NCBI GenBank assembly: GCA_022841345.1
Contig: JALHRR010000037.1
Coordinates: 1 to 47,246, forward strand
Source of the DNA: Saprospiraceae bacterium
GTDB taxonomy: Bacteria; Bacteroidota; Bacteroidia; Chitinophagales; Saprospiraceae
Direction of reading: 5' to 3'
Length of the DNA stretch: 47,246 nt
Within the stretch, counting starts at the first letter, position 1. The number at the start of each line of letters is the position of its first letter. The notes under the pieces are model-generated. The model searched no databases and had not been told where the DNA came from. It saw only the letters and a program-made list of their open reading frames with translations. Both the position numbers and the translations under genes were made by a program. Below, piece after piece: positions 1-7,792 of the stretch.

Positions 1-1
1 G

Positions 2-1726
2 GTTATTTATGATGCCTGGAAGAAGGGAATTCGGGGTTTTGATGCCCATAAAGCTTTGGCTGCTATGGTCAATAGTGCAAGAAAAAATCATTTAGGATTG
101 GAATTTTACAAAAATCTGGGAGTGATTCCTGGCGATATGGAACATGAAAGTGTATCTAAAACCCTGGAATATGCTTATGATGATTGGTGTATAGCCATGA
201 TGGCCAAGGATTTAGGCAATGAAGCGATTTATACTGAATTTATCCAACGGGCACAGTATTACAAAAATATCTTCGACCCTCAAACCGGATTCATGCGTCC
301 CCGAATCAATGGGGGATGGAAAACACCATTTGATCCTACTGAAGTAGATTTTCACTTTACGGAAGCCAATTCCTGGCAGTATAGTTTTTATGTACCTCAT
401 GATGTGGAGGGTCTTTCTAAATTGCATAAAGGGGAAGAAAATCTGATCAAAAAAATGGATGAATTATTTCAAACGCAGGTTGGACTTAGCGGAAGAGAAC
501 AAGTTGATATTACGGGACTTATCGGCCAATATGCGCACGGAAATGAGCCGAGTCATCATATGGCCTATCTGTACAATTACCTTGGGCAGCCCTGGAAAAC
601 TCAGCAAAGGGTAAGGCAGATACTGGATGAGCAATACTCAGACAAACCGGATGGTCTGAGCGGAAATGAAGATTGTGGTCAAATGTCAGCATGGTATGTG
701 CTAAGTGTGCTTGGATTCTACCCGGTTTGCCCGGGAAGTACACAGTATTCTATTGGAACTCCTTTATTTCCGAAAGCCAGTATTCATCTCGAAAATGGAA
801 ATACTTTTACAATAGAAGCGACAGGTGCAAGTAAGACTTCACTATATGTTCAATCTGTCTCATTAAATGGAAAACCCTATTCTAAAAGTTTTCTGGAACA
901 TGCTGATATTACTATGGGAGGTAATTTGAAGTTTGAGATGACAAGTAAAGCCAATGAACAATGGGGCAGTGCGAAGAATGACAGACCGCAATCATCCATA
1001 TCAGCAGGTAGTATCACCATGCTTCCCTATCTGGAGCCATCAGAAAGGGTATTCAAAGACCAGATGGAGATCAGCATACAAAAATTGCAGCCAGGTTCTG
1101 AAATCCTTTACCGGCTCAACGCACCCGGCAAAAAGTCCGGGAAATGGAAGATTTATTCAGCCCCTTTAAAAATTAATAAAAGCAGGGATATCCAGGTAAA
1201 ATGCATATCGAAGGATGGCAAAATGAGCTCGATTGTGGAAGGATCGTATCAAAAATTTAATTCTGAGTACAAGATTGAAGTGTTGAGCAAACCGCACCCT
1301 CAGTACACGGGTGGAGGATTTGAGGGACTGATAGATGGCATTCGTGGTACAGAAAACTGGCGACTGGGAGGTTGGCAGGGATATTGGGGACAGGATTTTG
1401 AGGCGATCATTGATTTGGGGAAAATAAAGACAATAAAAGAGGTTTCTGCGGGATTCGCGCAGGATCTCCGCTCCTGGATTGTGATGCCTGCAGAGGTGGA
1501 ATATTTGATTTCCTATGATGGATATAATTTTACTTCGATTGGAAAAGCAGGTCATCAAATCAAAGCAGAAGATTATGAATTACAGAGAGCAGAATTAAAA
1601 CTTCGTAGTAAAGCAAAAGGAAGATTTTTGAAAATCAAGGCGAAGAACTTTGGGAAATTACCTGAGTGGCATTTGGGTGCGGGAGGAGATGCGTATATTT
1701 TTGTGGATGAAATTGAGGTAAGATGA
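2..1726 (+). CDS. GH92 family alpha-mannosidase, C-terminal part (5' end outside window)
   Basis: The frame is open from the window edge, so the gene starts upstream. The visible 574 residues begin in the typical GH92 stretch DAWKKGIRGFDAHKAL. They continue through HGNEPSHHMAYLYNY and GNEDCGQMSAWYVLS, the regions that carry catalytic acid and base residues in this Ca-dependent exo-alpha-mannosidase family. After the catalytic part (about residues 1-330 of the visible protein) comes a chitobiase C-terminal-like beta-sandwich (around EILYRLNAPGKKSGKW). A discoidin/F5-8C-like module follows (GGFEGLIDGIRGTENWRLGG to the end), probably binding carbohydrate. Expected role: release of mannose from glycans in the periplasm or outside the cell. 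The signal peptide would lie outside the window. The last 25 codons and about 60 bases after the stop recur near 3.0 kb. Family call is firm; linkage specificity cannot be read. Confidence 0.93.
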   Translation, partial: VIYDAWKKGIRGFDAHKALAAMVNSARKNHLGLEFYKNLGVIPGDMEHESVSKTLEYAYDDWCIAMMAKDLGNEAIYTEFIQRAQYYKNIFDPQTGFMRPRINGGWKTPFDPTEVDFHFTEANSWQYSFYVPHDVEGLSKLHKGEENLIKKMDELFQTQVGLSGREQVDITGLIGQYAHGNEPSHHMAYLYNYLGQPWKTQQRVRQILDEQYSDKPDGLSGNEDCGQMSAWYVLSVLGFYPVCPGSTQYSIGTPLFPKASIHLENGNTFTIEATGASKTSLYVQSVSLNGKPYSKSFLEHADITMGGNLKFEMTSKANEQWGSAKNDRPQSSISAGSITMLPYLEPSERVFKDQMEISIQKLQPGSEILYRLNAPGKKSGKWKIYSAPLKINKSRDIQVKCISKDGKMSSIVEGSYQKFNSEYKIEVLSKPHPQYTGGGFEGLIDGIRGTENWRLGGWQGYWGQDFEAIIDLGKIKTIKEVSAGFAQDLRSWIVMPAEVEYLISYDGYNFTSIGKAGHQIKAEDYELQRAELKLRSKAKGRFLKIKAKNFGKLPEWHLGAGGDAYIFVDEIEVR

Positions 1727-1978
1727 GATTTCAGGTTTCAGTAGTTTCAGGATTCAGATTTGAAACAGCCAAAAAGCAGCCGAATTTATCCTGATCTTTG
1801 ATCATAATTATTGAATTCTAATTTTTATAAAGTGTTGAAAATCAATTGTCTGCAAAAGTGTTATATAGGAGATTGAACAGCCGGAGAGTTTTAAGTGAAT
1901 TTAATGTGCATTATGATAGATTTCAGGAGATTTAACAGCCATTTAGCAGCCAATTGGATTTAATATAGGAGAAAACTC
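1727..1978. repeat. AACAGCC-type intergenic repeat region
   Basis: No gene is seen in this gap. It contains three copies of AACAGCC (1764, 1876 and 1934), two related GCAGCC words, and the phrase GATTTCAGGTTTCAGTAG right after the GH92 stop. That phrase recurs at 3083. The text resembles the other long gaps of this window. A good ribosome binding site (AGGAG near 1968) sits at its end, upstream of the ATG at 1979. Confidence 0.6.
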
Positions 1979-2991
1979 ATGAAATATCAGCAATTTCATA
2001 TGTTAATTGATCGTACCCAAAGCTTTGGATATGACCAACGAGGTTGGTGAATGTAATCCCAATTAGAATCATTTATAATATAATTATGTTTTTTAGCACC
2101 TTGAATTTATATGATGAAACCGACAAAAAAGGTTTAAATATCATCGATGAGTTGATAGATGAAAACATAGAAGGCATATCACAAAAAATTATAAATGATA
2201 AAATAAATTCTTTGTCGATACAAAATTATACCAATGACATTCTGCATTTAGAAACAATTGCTAAACTACCTAAGATTCAACATCTGGGCATTACTAGCAA
2301 AAAGGTTTCCTATCAAGGTGGTTGCAATGATTATTTCACAGACTTAAAATTATTTTTTCTAAATGCAAAGTAATTAGTAAGATTTGAAGCTCCAACATTT
2401 AAATCCCTATCATACCTGGGAGTATTTTATAATGGATTAGATCGTTTTAATAATATAGTTTGCGATAATATTTGGATAGGAAATTATAATCTGCAGGATG
2501 TAAATTTTGAAGGGAATGAAGCTTCACAATATTTGAAAATAAGTCAAAGTAGGAATTTAAATGGCGCTATTTTAAGTGACTTTGTAAATTTACGTCATTT
2601 CAGATGTGAATGGGATTCTTCAAATTGTGATTTCAGTGGCCTTTCTAAACTAAAGAAACTTCAGGCATTCAGTGCTTTCAGAGCTTCCAAAATGACAAGT
2701 CTGCCGGATTTTAGTGAGAATATTAATATGGAAGTGGTTGACATTTTTCAATGTAATAGATTAGAGGATATATCCGGTCTATATAATGCTCCCAATCTTA
2801 AAATCTTGACTATTGATGAGTCCAGTAAAATAAGAACTGAGATGATAGAGCCTATTGCCAATCATCCAACTCTGGAGAAAATTTTAGTGAGAGCAACAGT
2901 AGATGAAGTAAGATTGAAGGAATTATTCGGAGGTCGCTGGTGCCGTGATTTGGCTAATATGAATTATGTTATTGAGGAGCCGAAGTATTAA
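1979..2991 (+). pseudogene. Leucine-rich-repeat-like protein gene, broken by a frameshift and an in-frame stop
   Basis: A start with a good ribosome binding site (AGGAGAAAACTC then ATG at 1979) opens MKYQQFHMLIDRTQSFGYDQ. This frame stops at 2048. The adjacent frame picks up at about 2044 and reads a leucine-rich protein to a TAA at 2371. The same frame then continues without another stop to 2991. Two lesions, one shift near 2040 and one nonsense codon, therefore separate three parts of what was one protein of about 335 residues. The C-terminal part has LRR-like periodicity (LSKLKKLQAFSAF, LEDISGLYNAPNLKILTI). No signal peptide is seen. The function is unknown; such proteins often bind other proteins. 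The gene lies between two copies of a GH92 3' end. A sequencing error at either lesion cannot be excluded, but two in one gene favours real decay. Confidence 0.72.
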
Positions 2992-3082
2992 AATTAAGTT
3001 GAATATCGAGAAATTGCCTGATTGGCATTTAGGGGCGGGAGGAGATGCTTATATTTTTGTGGATGAGGTGGAGGTAAGATGA
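2990..3082 (+). pseudogene. Remnant of a second GH92 gene (last 30 codons)
   Basis: Starting at the stop codon of the broken LRR gene, the sequence reads KIKLNIEKLPDWHLGAGG and on to FVDEVEVR and a TGA. This is almost the same as the end of the intact GH92 protein (KIKAKNFGKLPEWHLGAGG to FVDEIEVR). Codon differences are mostly silent or conservative. The similarity runs past the stop into the non-coding phrase GATTTCAGGTTTCAGTAG. No start or upstream domain remains. It is best read as the scar of a duplicated GH92 gene whose body was replaced or deleted. Confidence 0.8.
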
Positions 3083-3401
3083 GATTTCAGGTTTCAGTAG
3101 TTTCAGTTTTCAGTAATTTCAGATTTGGAACAGCCGAATAGCAGCAGGTTTGTTAATAGGGTGAATTTGTCTTAGATGAAGACTTTTAGTGGAGGAGATT
3201 AGAAGTTTAGAAGTTTAGTGAACAGCCGGGTAGCAGCCGATTTGAGTATAGAAGAGAATTTGTCGTAAATGAATTGAAAATTCATGAATAATAGGATCGA
3301 AGTCGCAGACTTCGACCATCGGCATTGGCCAAATGAGATTTCAGAATTTAGAAGTCAGAATTTAAACAGCCAGTTTTAAGCTGATATTCTTAAGTGCATT
3401 T
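3083..3401. repeat. AACAGCC-type intergenic repeat region
   Basis: No gene is seen. AACAGCC occurs at 3129, 3221 and 3365, separated by degenerate short repeats such as GAAGTTTAGAAGTTTAG and TTTCAGTAATTTCAG. The first 60 bases repeat the region after the intact GH92 gene. A perfect small hairpin lies at 3297-3315. Confidence 0.6.
3297..3315. repeat. Perfect 8-bp hairpin
   Basis: TCGAAGTC, a GCA loop, then GACTTCGA: eight perfect base pairs with a three-base loop. There is no T-run after it, so it is not a typical terminator. It lies about 85 bases beyond the end of the minus-strand doc gene and could belong to the repeat family of these gaps. Confidence 0.55.
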
Positions 3402-3773
3402 CTATTTCAAGTTCTTTCTTATCCAGAATTTGATTTCTTCAAATGATAGCTTTCCAGAAGCTGCATCCATTACAAAGTCATATTTTTCACTTTGTGTACA
3501 CACTATATCAAGTTGATGTTGTTGAAGAATTAAACGCATTAACACGTAAGCAGTTCTCTTATTACCGTCAATGAAAGGATGATTTGAAATTAAGCTCTCA
3601 AATATAGCTGCGGCTTTGTCAATAGGATCAGGGTACGATTCCTTCTCATCAAATCTCTGAAATGGTCTCGCAATAGCTGATTCTAAAGACCTTAAATCCC
3701 TTATTCCTCTTGCTCCTCCAAATCGTTTAATCAATAAGTCGTGTATTTTTTCAACTACCCCTATGTCTATCAT
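3402..3773 (-). CDS. doc: Doc/Fic-family toxin (death-on-curing type)
   Basis: A protein of 123 residues, the usual size for Doc toxins. It carries the Fic-fold active-site motif HPFIDGNKRTA (His near residue 65), with NKR as in Doc rather than the GNGR of AMP-transferring Fic enzymes. The N-terminal part (GVVEKIHDLLIKRFGG, RDLRSLESAIARP) is also typical of the family. Known Doc toxins phosphorylate elongation factor Tu and stop translation. The start codon overlaps the end of the upstream 62-residue gene by four bases (ATGA), the common layout for co-translated toxin and antitoxin. All key motif residues are present, so the toxin is probably active when freed from its antitoxin. The exact chemistry is inferred from the family. 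Confidence 0.88.
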   Translation of the reverse strand: MIDIGVVEKIHDLLIKRFGGARGIRDLRSLESAIARPFQRFDEKESYPDPIDKAAAIFESLISNHPFIDGNKRTAYVLMRLILQQHQLDIVCTQSEKYDFVMDAASGKLSFEEIKFWIRKNLK

Positions 3774-3958
3774 TTGGCGAGTCTTTCAAGAAGTTCCTTG
3801 TCTTCTGACAGGATGTCTTTTAAATTTTTAATGAGATTAAAACTCTCATTTGTTTGATTTTCTGCGAGCCGTAAAATTTCCAGAATGTCATGAAGTACAC
3901 TCTCGGGGACATTCTCCAATGATTTCTGAATTTCGGATTTAATTTCTTTTGTTGTCAT
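3770..3958 (-). CDS. Antitoxin partner of the Doc-type toxin
   Basis: This gene of 62 codons lies directly upstream of doc and overlaps it by four bases. The protein is short, charged and helical, with no recognisable enzyme motif. Its position and size fit an antitoxin that binds and neutralises the toxin and may repress the operon. The N-terminal part (IKSEIQKSLENVPESVLHDI) would be the dimer or DNA-contact part and the C-terminal part (KDILSEDKELLERLAK) the toxin-binding tail; this split is inferred. I do not recognise a named antitoxin family with certainty. An AAGGAGGA ribosome binding site lies about 25 bases upstream of the ATG, a rather long distance. Confidence 0.75.
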   Translation of the reverse strand: MTTKEIKSEIQKSLENVPESVLHDILEILRLAENQTNESFNLIKNLKDILSEDKELLERLAK

Positions 3959-3997
3959 TTTTATCTAGGTCTTGTTAACAAAATTCCTCCTTCTAAT

Positions 3998-4204
3998 TCA
4001 ACACGCAATTAAAAATTCCTTTAATGGTACTCCTCTTTTATTTCCAGCTTTAATTTCATTTACTTCCTCAACTGCTACTCTTAAATCGAAAAGCATTTCT
4101 GCTTGTGAAGGTGTCAACTGCTTTGTTTTTACATACTTGAAATTATTCAATAATTCAAGAATGAATGCTGCCTTATCATCTTTTATATCAAGGAGTATTT
4201 TCAT
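3998..4204 (-). CDS. Orphan antitoxin-like protein
   Basis: 68 codons. The N-terminal stretch MKILLDIKDDKAAFILELL and the later VEEVNEIKAGNKRGVPLKEFL closely resemble small antitoxin-like proteins common in Bacteroidota, which usually sit directly upstream of a RelE/ParE-type toxin. No such toxin follows: the next gene, 39 bases downstream, is the Doc antitoxin. It may be the leftover of a lost toxin-antitoxin pair, or an extra component of the Doc operon. The last residues (IAC) look unlike the usual leucine-rich end of these proteins, so the 3' end may have been altered. Family assignment is from memory of similar sequences. Confidence 0.65.
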   Translation of the reverse strand: MKILLDIKDDKAAFILELLNNFKYVKTKQLTPSQAEMLFDLRVAVEEVNEIKAGNKRGVPLKEFLIAC

Positions 4205-4304
4205 GGTATTTAGCTTAATAAATTGAATAACACCCAGTGTAATTTATAAGTTCTTTTATTAGATCAAATGCTGAGAATGCTACAGAGTCTATTCAATTTA
4301 CCCT

Positions 4305-5063
4305 TCATCTTTTCTTCTTCACCCCCTTCAAATAACCATAACTGGCCAGTCCGTATCTCTGCAAAAACAACTGTGCTGATACACCTAATACTCCCAAACC
4401 ATATTTGACAGAGCGTGAAAAATTGATAGAAGAAGCTTCTTCGAAGTACTTGGTAGGACAAGTGATTTCAGCAATACCGAATCTGGCATAAATGATCTGA
4501 GCCAGCATCTGATTATCGAATACAAAATCATCTGAGTTTTTATCCAAAGGCAATGACTGCAATACCTCGCGACTGAAAGCCCTATACCCCGTATGATATT
4601 CAGATAATTTATGACCTGCCAGCAGATTCTGGAAAAAAGTGAGAAAACGATTGGCGATATACTTATACATCGGCATTCCTCCCCGAAGTGCGCCATTGCC
4701 AAGGATACGCGATCCAAGCACCACATCATACAATCCTTCGCCGATGATATTCACCATGGATGGAATTAAAAGCGGAGTGTACTGATAATCAGGATGCAGC
4801 ATGATCACGATATCCCCATCCAGTTTTAGCGCCTGATTATACAGTGATTTTTGGTTTCCTCCGTATCCCTTATTATTCTCGTGCCGGATGATATGCCGAA
4901 TGCCAAGGGAATGAGCCTTCTCCACTGTTTTATCTTTACTGTTGTCATCGCAAAGAACAACTTCATCCACAAGGTCCATGGGGATTTCAGAAAATGTTTT
5001 CTCCAGGGTTAATTCAGCATTATATGCCGGGAGTACGACTACAACTTTCTTTCCTTTATACAT
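4305..5063 (-). CDS. Family 2 glycosyltransferase (dolichyl/polyprenyl-phosphate sugar synthase type)
   Basis: A protein of 252 residues with the GT-A fold markers. VVVVLPAYNAELTL lies at the N-terminus, followed by the nucleotide-sugar region DEVVLCDDNSKDKT, and MLHPDYQY holds the metal-binding position corresponding to DxD. GSRILGNGALRGGMP and the YHTGYRAFSREVLQ acceptor-site region follow. This pattern matches the DPM1-like subgroup that moves sugars onto polyprenyl phosphate or related acceptors at the inner face of the membrane. No transmembrane segment is evident. The gene lies 70 bases downstream of icd on the same strand, with a terminator-like hairpin between them, so it is probably transcribed on its own or by readthrough. 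The exact sugar and acceptor cannot be told. Confidence 0.87.
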   Translation of the reverse strand: MYKGKKVVVVLPAYNAELTLEKTFSEIPMDLVDEVVLCDDNSKDKTVEKAHSLGIRHIIRHENNKGYGGNQKSLYNQALKLDGDIVIMLHPDYQYTPLLIPSMVNIIGEGLYDVVLGSRILGNGALRGGMPMYKYIANRFLTFFQNLLAGHKLSEYHTGYRAFSREVLQSLPLDKNSDDFVFDNQMLAQIIYARFGIAEITCPTKYFEEASSINFSRSVKYGLGVLGVSAQLFLQRYGLASYGYLKGVKKKR

Positions 5064-5082
5064 TATTCAAATATTCAAAACA

Positions 5083-5113
5083 GAAAAGCCCTGCAAATTC
5101 GGCAAGGCTTTTC
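5083..5113 (-). terminator. Hairpin terminator after icd
   Basis: On the minus strand the arms AAAAGCC and GGCTTTT enclose a partly paired loop, and the right arm ends in a short T-run. It sits 20 bases after the icd stop and before the start of the glycosyltransferase gene. Confidence 0.65.
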
Positions 5114-5133
5114 CTGTATTTACAAATTAGCAA

Positions 5134-6354
5134 TTACATGTTTTTGATGATCTCATCTCCAAACTCTGAGCACTTCAGTTCAGTCGCTCCATCCATCAGA
5201 CGGGCAAAATCATACGTTACTCTCTTAGAAGATATCGCAGCTTCTAGACCCTTGATGATCATATTTCCGGCTTCTTTCCAGCCCATATATTCAAACATCA
5301 TGACACCTGAAAGAATCACAGAAGATGGGTTCACTTTATCCAATCCAGCATATTTAGGGGCCGTACCATGAGTAGCTTCGAAGATTGCTTTTCCACTGAT
5401 ATAGTTGATGTTTGCTCCCGGAGCGATACCAATTCCACCTACCATAGCTGCCAAAGCATCAGAAATATAATCTCCATTAAGGTTCAATGTAGCGATTACA
5501 GAGTACTCAGCAGGACGTAAAAGAATTTGCTGTAAAAATGCATCAGCGATCACGTCTTTGATGATCAATTTTTGACCATCTTTTTCAATAATCTGCCATG
5601 GACCTCCATCCAAATCAACTGCTCCAAATTCAGCTTTGGACAATTCATAACCCCACTCCTTGAATTTACCTTCCGTAAATTTCATGATATTTCCTTTATG
5701 CACAAGCGTCACTGAAGGAAGATTGTTTTCCCATGCGTATTCAATAGCTGCACGAACCAATCTCTCAGTGCCTTCTTTAGAAACCGGTTTAATTCCAAGT
5801 GAAACTGTATCTGGGAAGCGAATCTGAGTTACACCCATCTCATCGATGAGGAATTTTTTCAGTTTGTCTACCTGAGGAGTTCCATAATTGTATTCGATTC
5901 CTGCATAGATGTCTTCAGTATTTTCTCTGTAAATGACCATATCTACGAGATTCGGTTCTTTCACAGGAGAAGGTACACCAGTGAACCACCTGACAGGTCT
6001 TACACAAGCATATAAATCAAGTTTCTGACGAAGTGCTACATTCAATGAGCGAATTCCACCACCAACAGGTGTAGTCAGAGGGCCTTTGATAGCTACCCTG
6101 TATTCATCAATTTTGTCTAATGTCTCATCAGGCAGCCAGTTGCCTGTTTGATTGAAAGCTTTTTCACCTGCTAAAACTTCCAGCCAATGAATTTTACGGG
6201 TACCATTATAAGCTTTTTCGACTGCTGCATCCAGCACTCTTACAGATGATGCCCAGATGTCCGCCCCGGTTCCATCTCCCTCAATAAAAGGAATAATCGG
6301 GTCATTTGGAACGATCAATTTACCGTCAACAATATTGATTTTAGATCCGCTCAT
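5134..6354 (-). CDS. icd: NADP-dependent isocitrate dehydrogenase
   Basis: 406 residues, close to the usual length of the E. coli-type enzyme, which oxidises isocitrate to 2-oxoglutarate and CO2 in the citric acid cycle. The N-terminal [15 protein letters not shown] is typical. Substrate-binding [13 protein letters not shown] contains the serine (about residue 103) that corresponds to the regulatory phosphorylation site of the E. coli enzyme. [14 protein letters not shown] also contacts substrate. [15 protein letters not shown] has the Lys-Tyr pair used for NADP rather than NAD. All are present, so the enzyme should be active and NADP-specific. A Bacteroidota-type -7 box lies about 90 bases upstream, giving a fairly long leader. 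No isocitrate dehydrogenase kinase is nearby. Confidence 0.96.
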   Translation of the reverse strand: MSGSKINIVDGKLIVPNDPIIPFIEGDGTGADIWASSVRVLDAAVEKAYNGTRKIHWLEVLAGEKAFNQTGNWLPDETLDKIDEYRVAIKGPLTTPVGGGIRSLNVALRQKLDLYACVRPVRWFTGVPSPVKEPNLVDMVIYRENTEDIYAGIEYNYGTPQVDKLKKFLIDEMGVTQIRFPDTVSLGIKPVSKEGTERLVRAAIEYAWENNLPSVTLVHKGNIMKFTEGKFKEWGYELSKAEFGAVDLDGGPWQIIEKDGQKLIIKDVIADAFLQQILLRPAEYSVIATLNLNGDYISDALAAMVGGIGIAPGANINYISGKAIFEATHGTAPKYAGLDKVNPSSVILSGVMMFEYMGWKEAGNMIIKGLEAAISSKRVTYDFARLMDGATELKCSEFGDEIIKNM

Positions 6355-6445
6355 GCTATTGATATTTTATAAATTAGTAGAATGTTGTCTGTTGTAAAGA
6401 ATAATATATCATAAATTGCTATATATTCACCTTCGAAAAGAAGCG

Positions 6446-6453
6446 CAAAGGTA
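6446..6453 (-). promoter_or_regulatory. Candidate icd promoter -7 box
   Basis: On the minus strand TACCTTTG fits the Bacteroidota -7 consensus TAnnTTTG. It is 92 bases upstream of the icd start. No clear -33 TTG is seen at the expected distance, so confidence is moderate. Confidence 0.5.
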
Positions 6454-6522
6454 AAAAAAATAAATTCCTGCTGAAGGTTATCTTTAGAAGACTTCGTACG
6501 TCAGTTATAAAAATGCCCAACC

Positions 6523-7143
6523 ATGTTTAAATTGCTTATTTTTCTATCAGGCGCCATGTTTTTGAGTTGTAATTCTACCCGAACTGTGACTGAAAAATCA
6601 ACAGAAACAGAAGCTGCTATTGCGGAATGTAAAACTGCCGGTGTCATCACAGATATGAGTGGACTGGATGGCTGCCAGAAGATGATTGTTACCAGAGACG
6701 GTAAGAAATATATGGTGTTCGAAGGTTGGCCGGCTGATGTGGAGATGCAGACCGGACTTGAAATCCTGTTTAATTTTGAAATCGTCCCGGATATTATGTC
6801 CGTCTGTATGGCAGAAAGCGCGCATATCAGAATAACTTGTCTTGAAGTTACAGGGGGAGAAAACAGCGGAGGTAAACCAGAAAAGCCTGAATGCGTAAAT
6901 ACAAAAGATCCGCTTTCTGTCAAATGGCTGAAAGAGGCTGTGTATAAGCATGAACCTGTTGAAATTAAGAAATATAATTACGAAGATGGATGGGCGTACT
7001 ATTTAACAGGCGGTCCGGTCAGTTATTTGTATGATTGTCAGGGAAATCTGATGTGTGAAGTACCCGGGAGAATATTTAATGATTGTGTAAAATTGATTGG
7101 AACATTGGGGCAGGGAACGGTTATTTGGGTGCAGAATGATTGA
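6523..7143 (+). CDS. Hypothetical lipoprotein
   Basis: 206 residues. The N-terminus MFKLLIFLSGAMFLSC is a lipoprotein signal with the lipobox ending at Cys16, so the mature protein is probably anchored in a membrane and faces the periplasm or outside. The mature part has eight or more further cysteines and two similar segments. The first is around SGLDGCQKMIVTRDGKKY; the second, around NYEDGWAYYLTGGPVSYLYD, continues into CEVPGRIFNDC. This hints at a small Cys-containing beta domain in the C-terminal half. I do not recognise the function. It stands alone, divergent from icd, with a repeat-rich gap downstream. Confidence 0.78.
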   Translation: MFKLLIFLSGAMFLSCNSTRTVTEKSTETEAAIAECKTAGVITDMSGLDGCQKMIVTRDGKKYMVFEGWPADVEMQTGLEILFNFEIVPDIMSVCMAESAHIRITCLEVTGGENSGGKPEKPECVNTKDPLSVKWLKEAVYKHEPVEIKKYNYEDGWAYYLTGGPVSYLYDCQGNLMCEVPGRIFNDCVKLIGTLGQGTVIWVQND

Positions 7144-7522
7144 AGCTAGTTGCTGGTTTCTGGTTTCTGGTTGAACAGCCGGTTAAGCGGTTAATCGAAG
7201 TGTGAGTGTGAGTGTGAGTAGGGAGTTGGGTGAGGGGTTCGTTGAAGCGTTGAAGCGTTGAAGCGTTGAAGCGTTGAAGCGTTGAAGCGTTGAAGCGTTG
7301 AAGCGGAACAGCCCTTCAGTGGTAGTTGTTTAGTAGTTGAGGAGTTTAGTTAACAGCCGGAGAAGCGGTTAATCGGGGAATTGGTTAAGCGGTTAATCGA
7401 AGTGTGGGTGTGAGTTGAAAGTGTGATGTGGGATTCGTTGAGGCGGTGTGTTGGGGTGGAGAGTTCCGGGTGTAGTTCGTTAAGGATGGAACAACCGGGA
7501 TGAAGAGGCAAAATGCTACGCT
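7144..7522. repeat. AACAGCC-type intergenic repeat region
   Basis: No gene is seen here. AACAGCC occurs at 7174, 7307 and 7352, with a variant AACAACC near 7490. Between these lie degenerate phrases such as GGTTAAGCGGTTAATCG, GTGAGTGTGAGTGTGAG and an 8-bp tandem repeat (7241-7305). Confidence 0.6.
7241..7305. repeat. Octamer tandem repeat GTTGAAGC, about eight copies
   Basis: Sixty-five bases of perfect period-8 repeat (GTTGAAGC), ending directly before a GGAACAGCC word. A close variant, GTTGAGGC, forms a similar array after the Lrp-type gene near 11.0 kb. Perfect identity suggests recent slippage. Confidence 0.9.
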
Positions 7523-7663
7523 TGTGACCTGCCTGCTTGTATTTTGCGCTAGCTGTCACCTTCGAATAAATTGACTGCGAAGCAGACATTTTATTCGGGG
7601 ATGTCACCATTTGCCGAAGGCAAAGGATGTCACCTTGCAAGCGTAGCGAAGCAAGACGTCACC
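7523..7663. repeat. Hairpin-cassette array, copy 1 (TGTCACC separators)
   Basis: Five separators (TGTGACC 7523, TGTCACC 7554, 7602 and 7628, CGTCACC 7657) enclose four segments. The second segment forms a 16-bp stem (7563-7578 with 7582-7597, 14 of 16 pairs, loop GAA). The third is TTTGCC-GAA-GGCAAA (7610-7624). The fourth has CTTGC and GCAAG at its ends (7634-7655). The first has no clear stem. A homologous copy lies at 11280-11421. No protein-coding sense is apparent. Confidence 0.75.
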
Positions 7664-7792
7664 CGGACTACGAAGCATGCAAGTGAGGAGGACAATTAAA
7701 ACCGGTATAACAACCGGGTGTCGGTTAAGCGGTTAATTAAGGATGAGGAATATATATATTGTTGAAATGAAGTTAAATTATCCGGGAATAGC

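Noticed and set aside
1166-1558. Minus-strand reading of 130 codons inside the GH92 gene
   Set aside because: It overlaps a clear discoidin-domain coding stretch and shows no recognisable protein features.
7241-7305. Origin-like iteron array
   Set aside because: Period-8 repeats without DnaA boxes, an AT-rich stretch or a replication gene nearby; slippage explains it better.
7523-7663. CRISPR array
   Set aside because: The constant word is only seven bases, segment lengths vary from about 19 to 43 bases, segments are self-complementary, and no cas gene is in the window.
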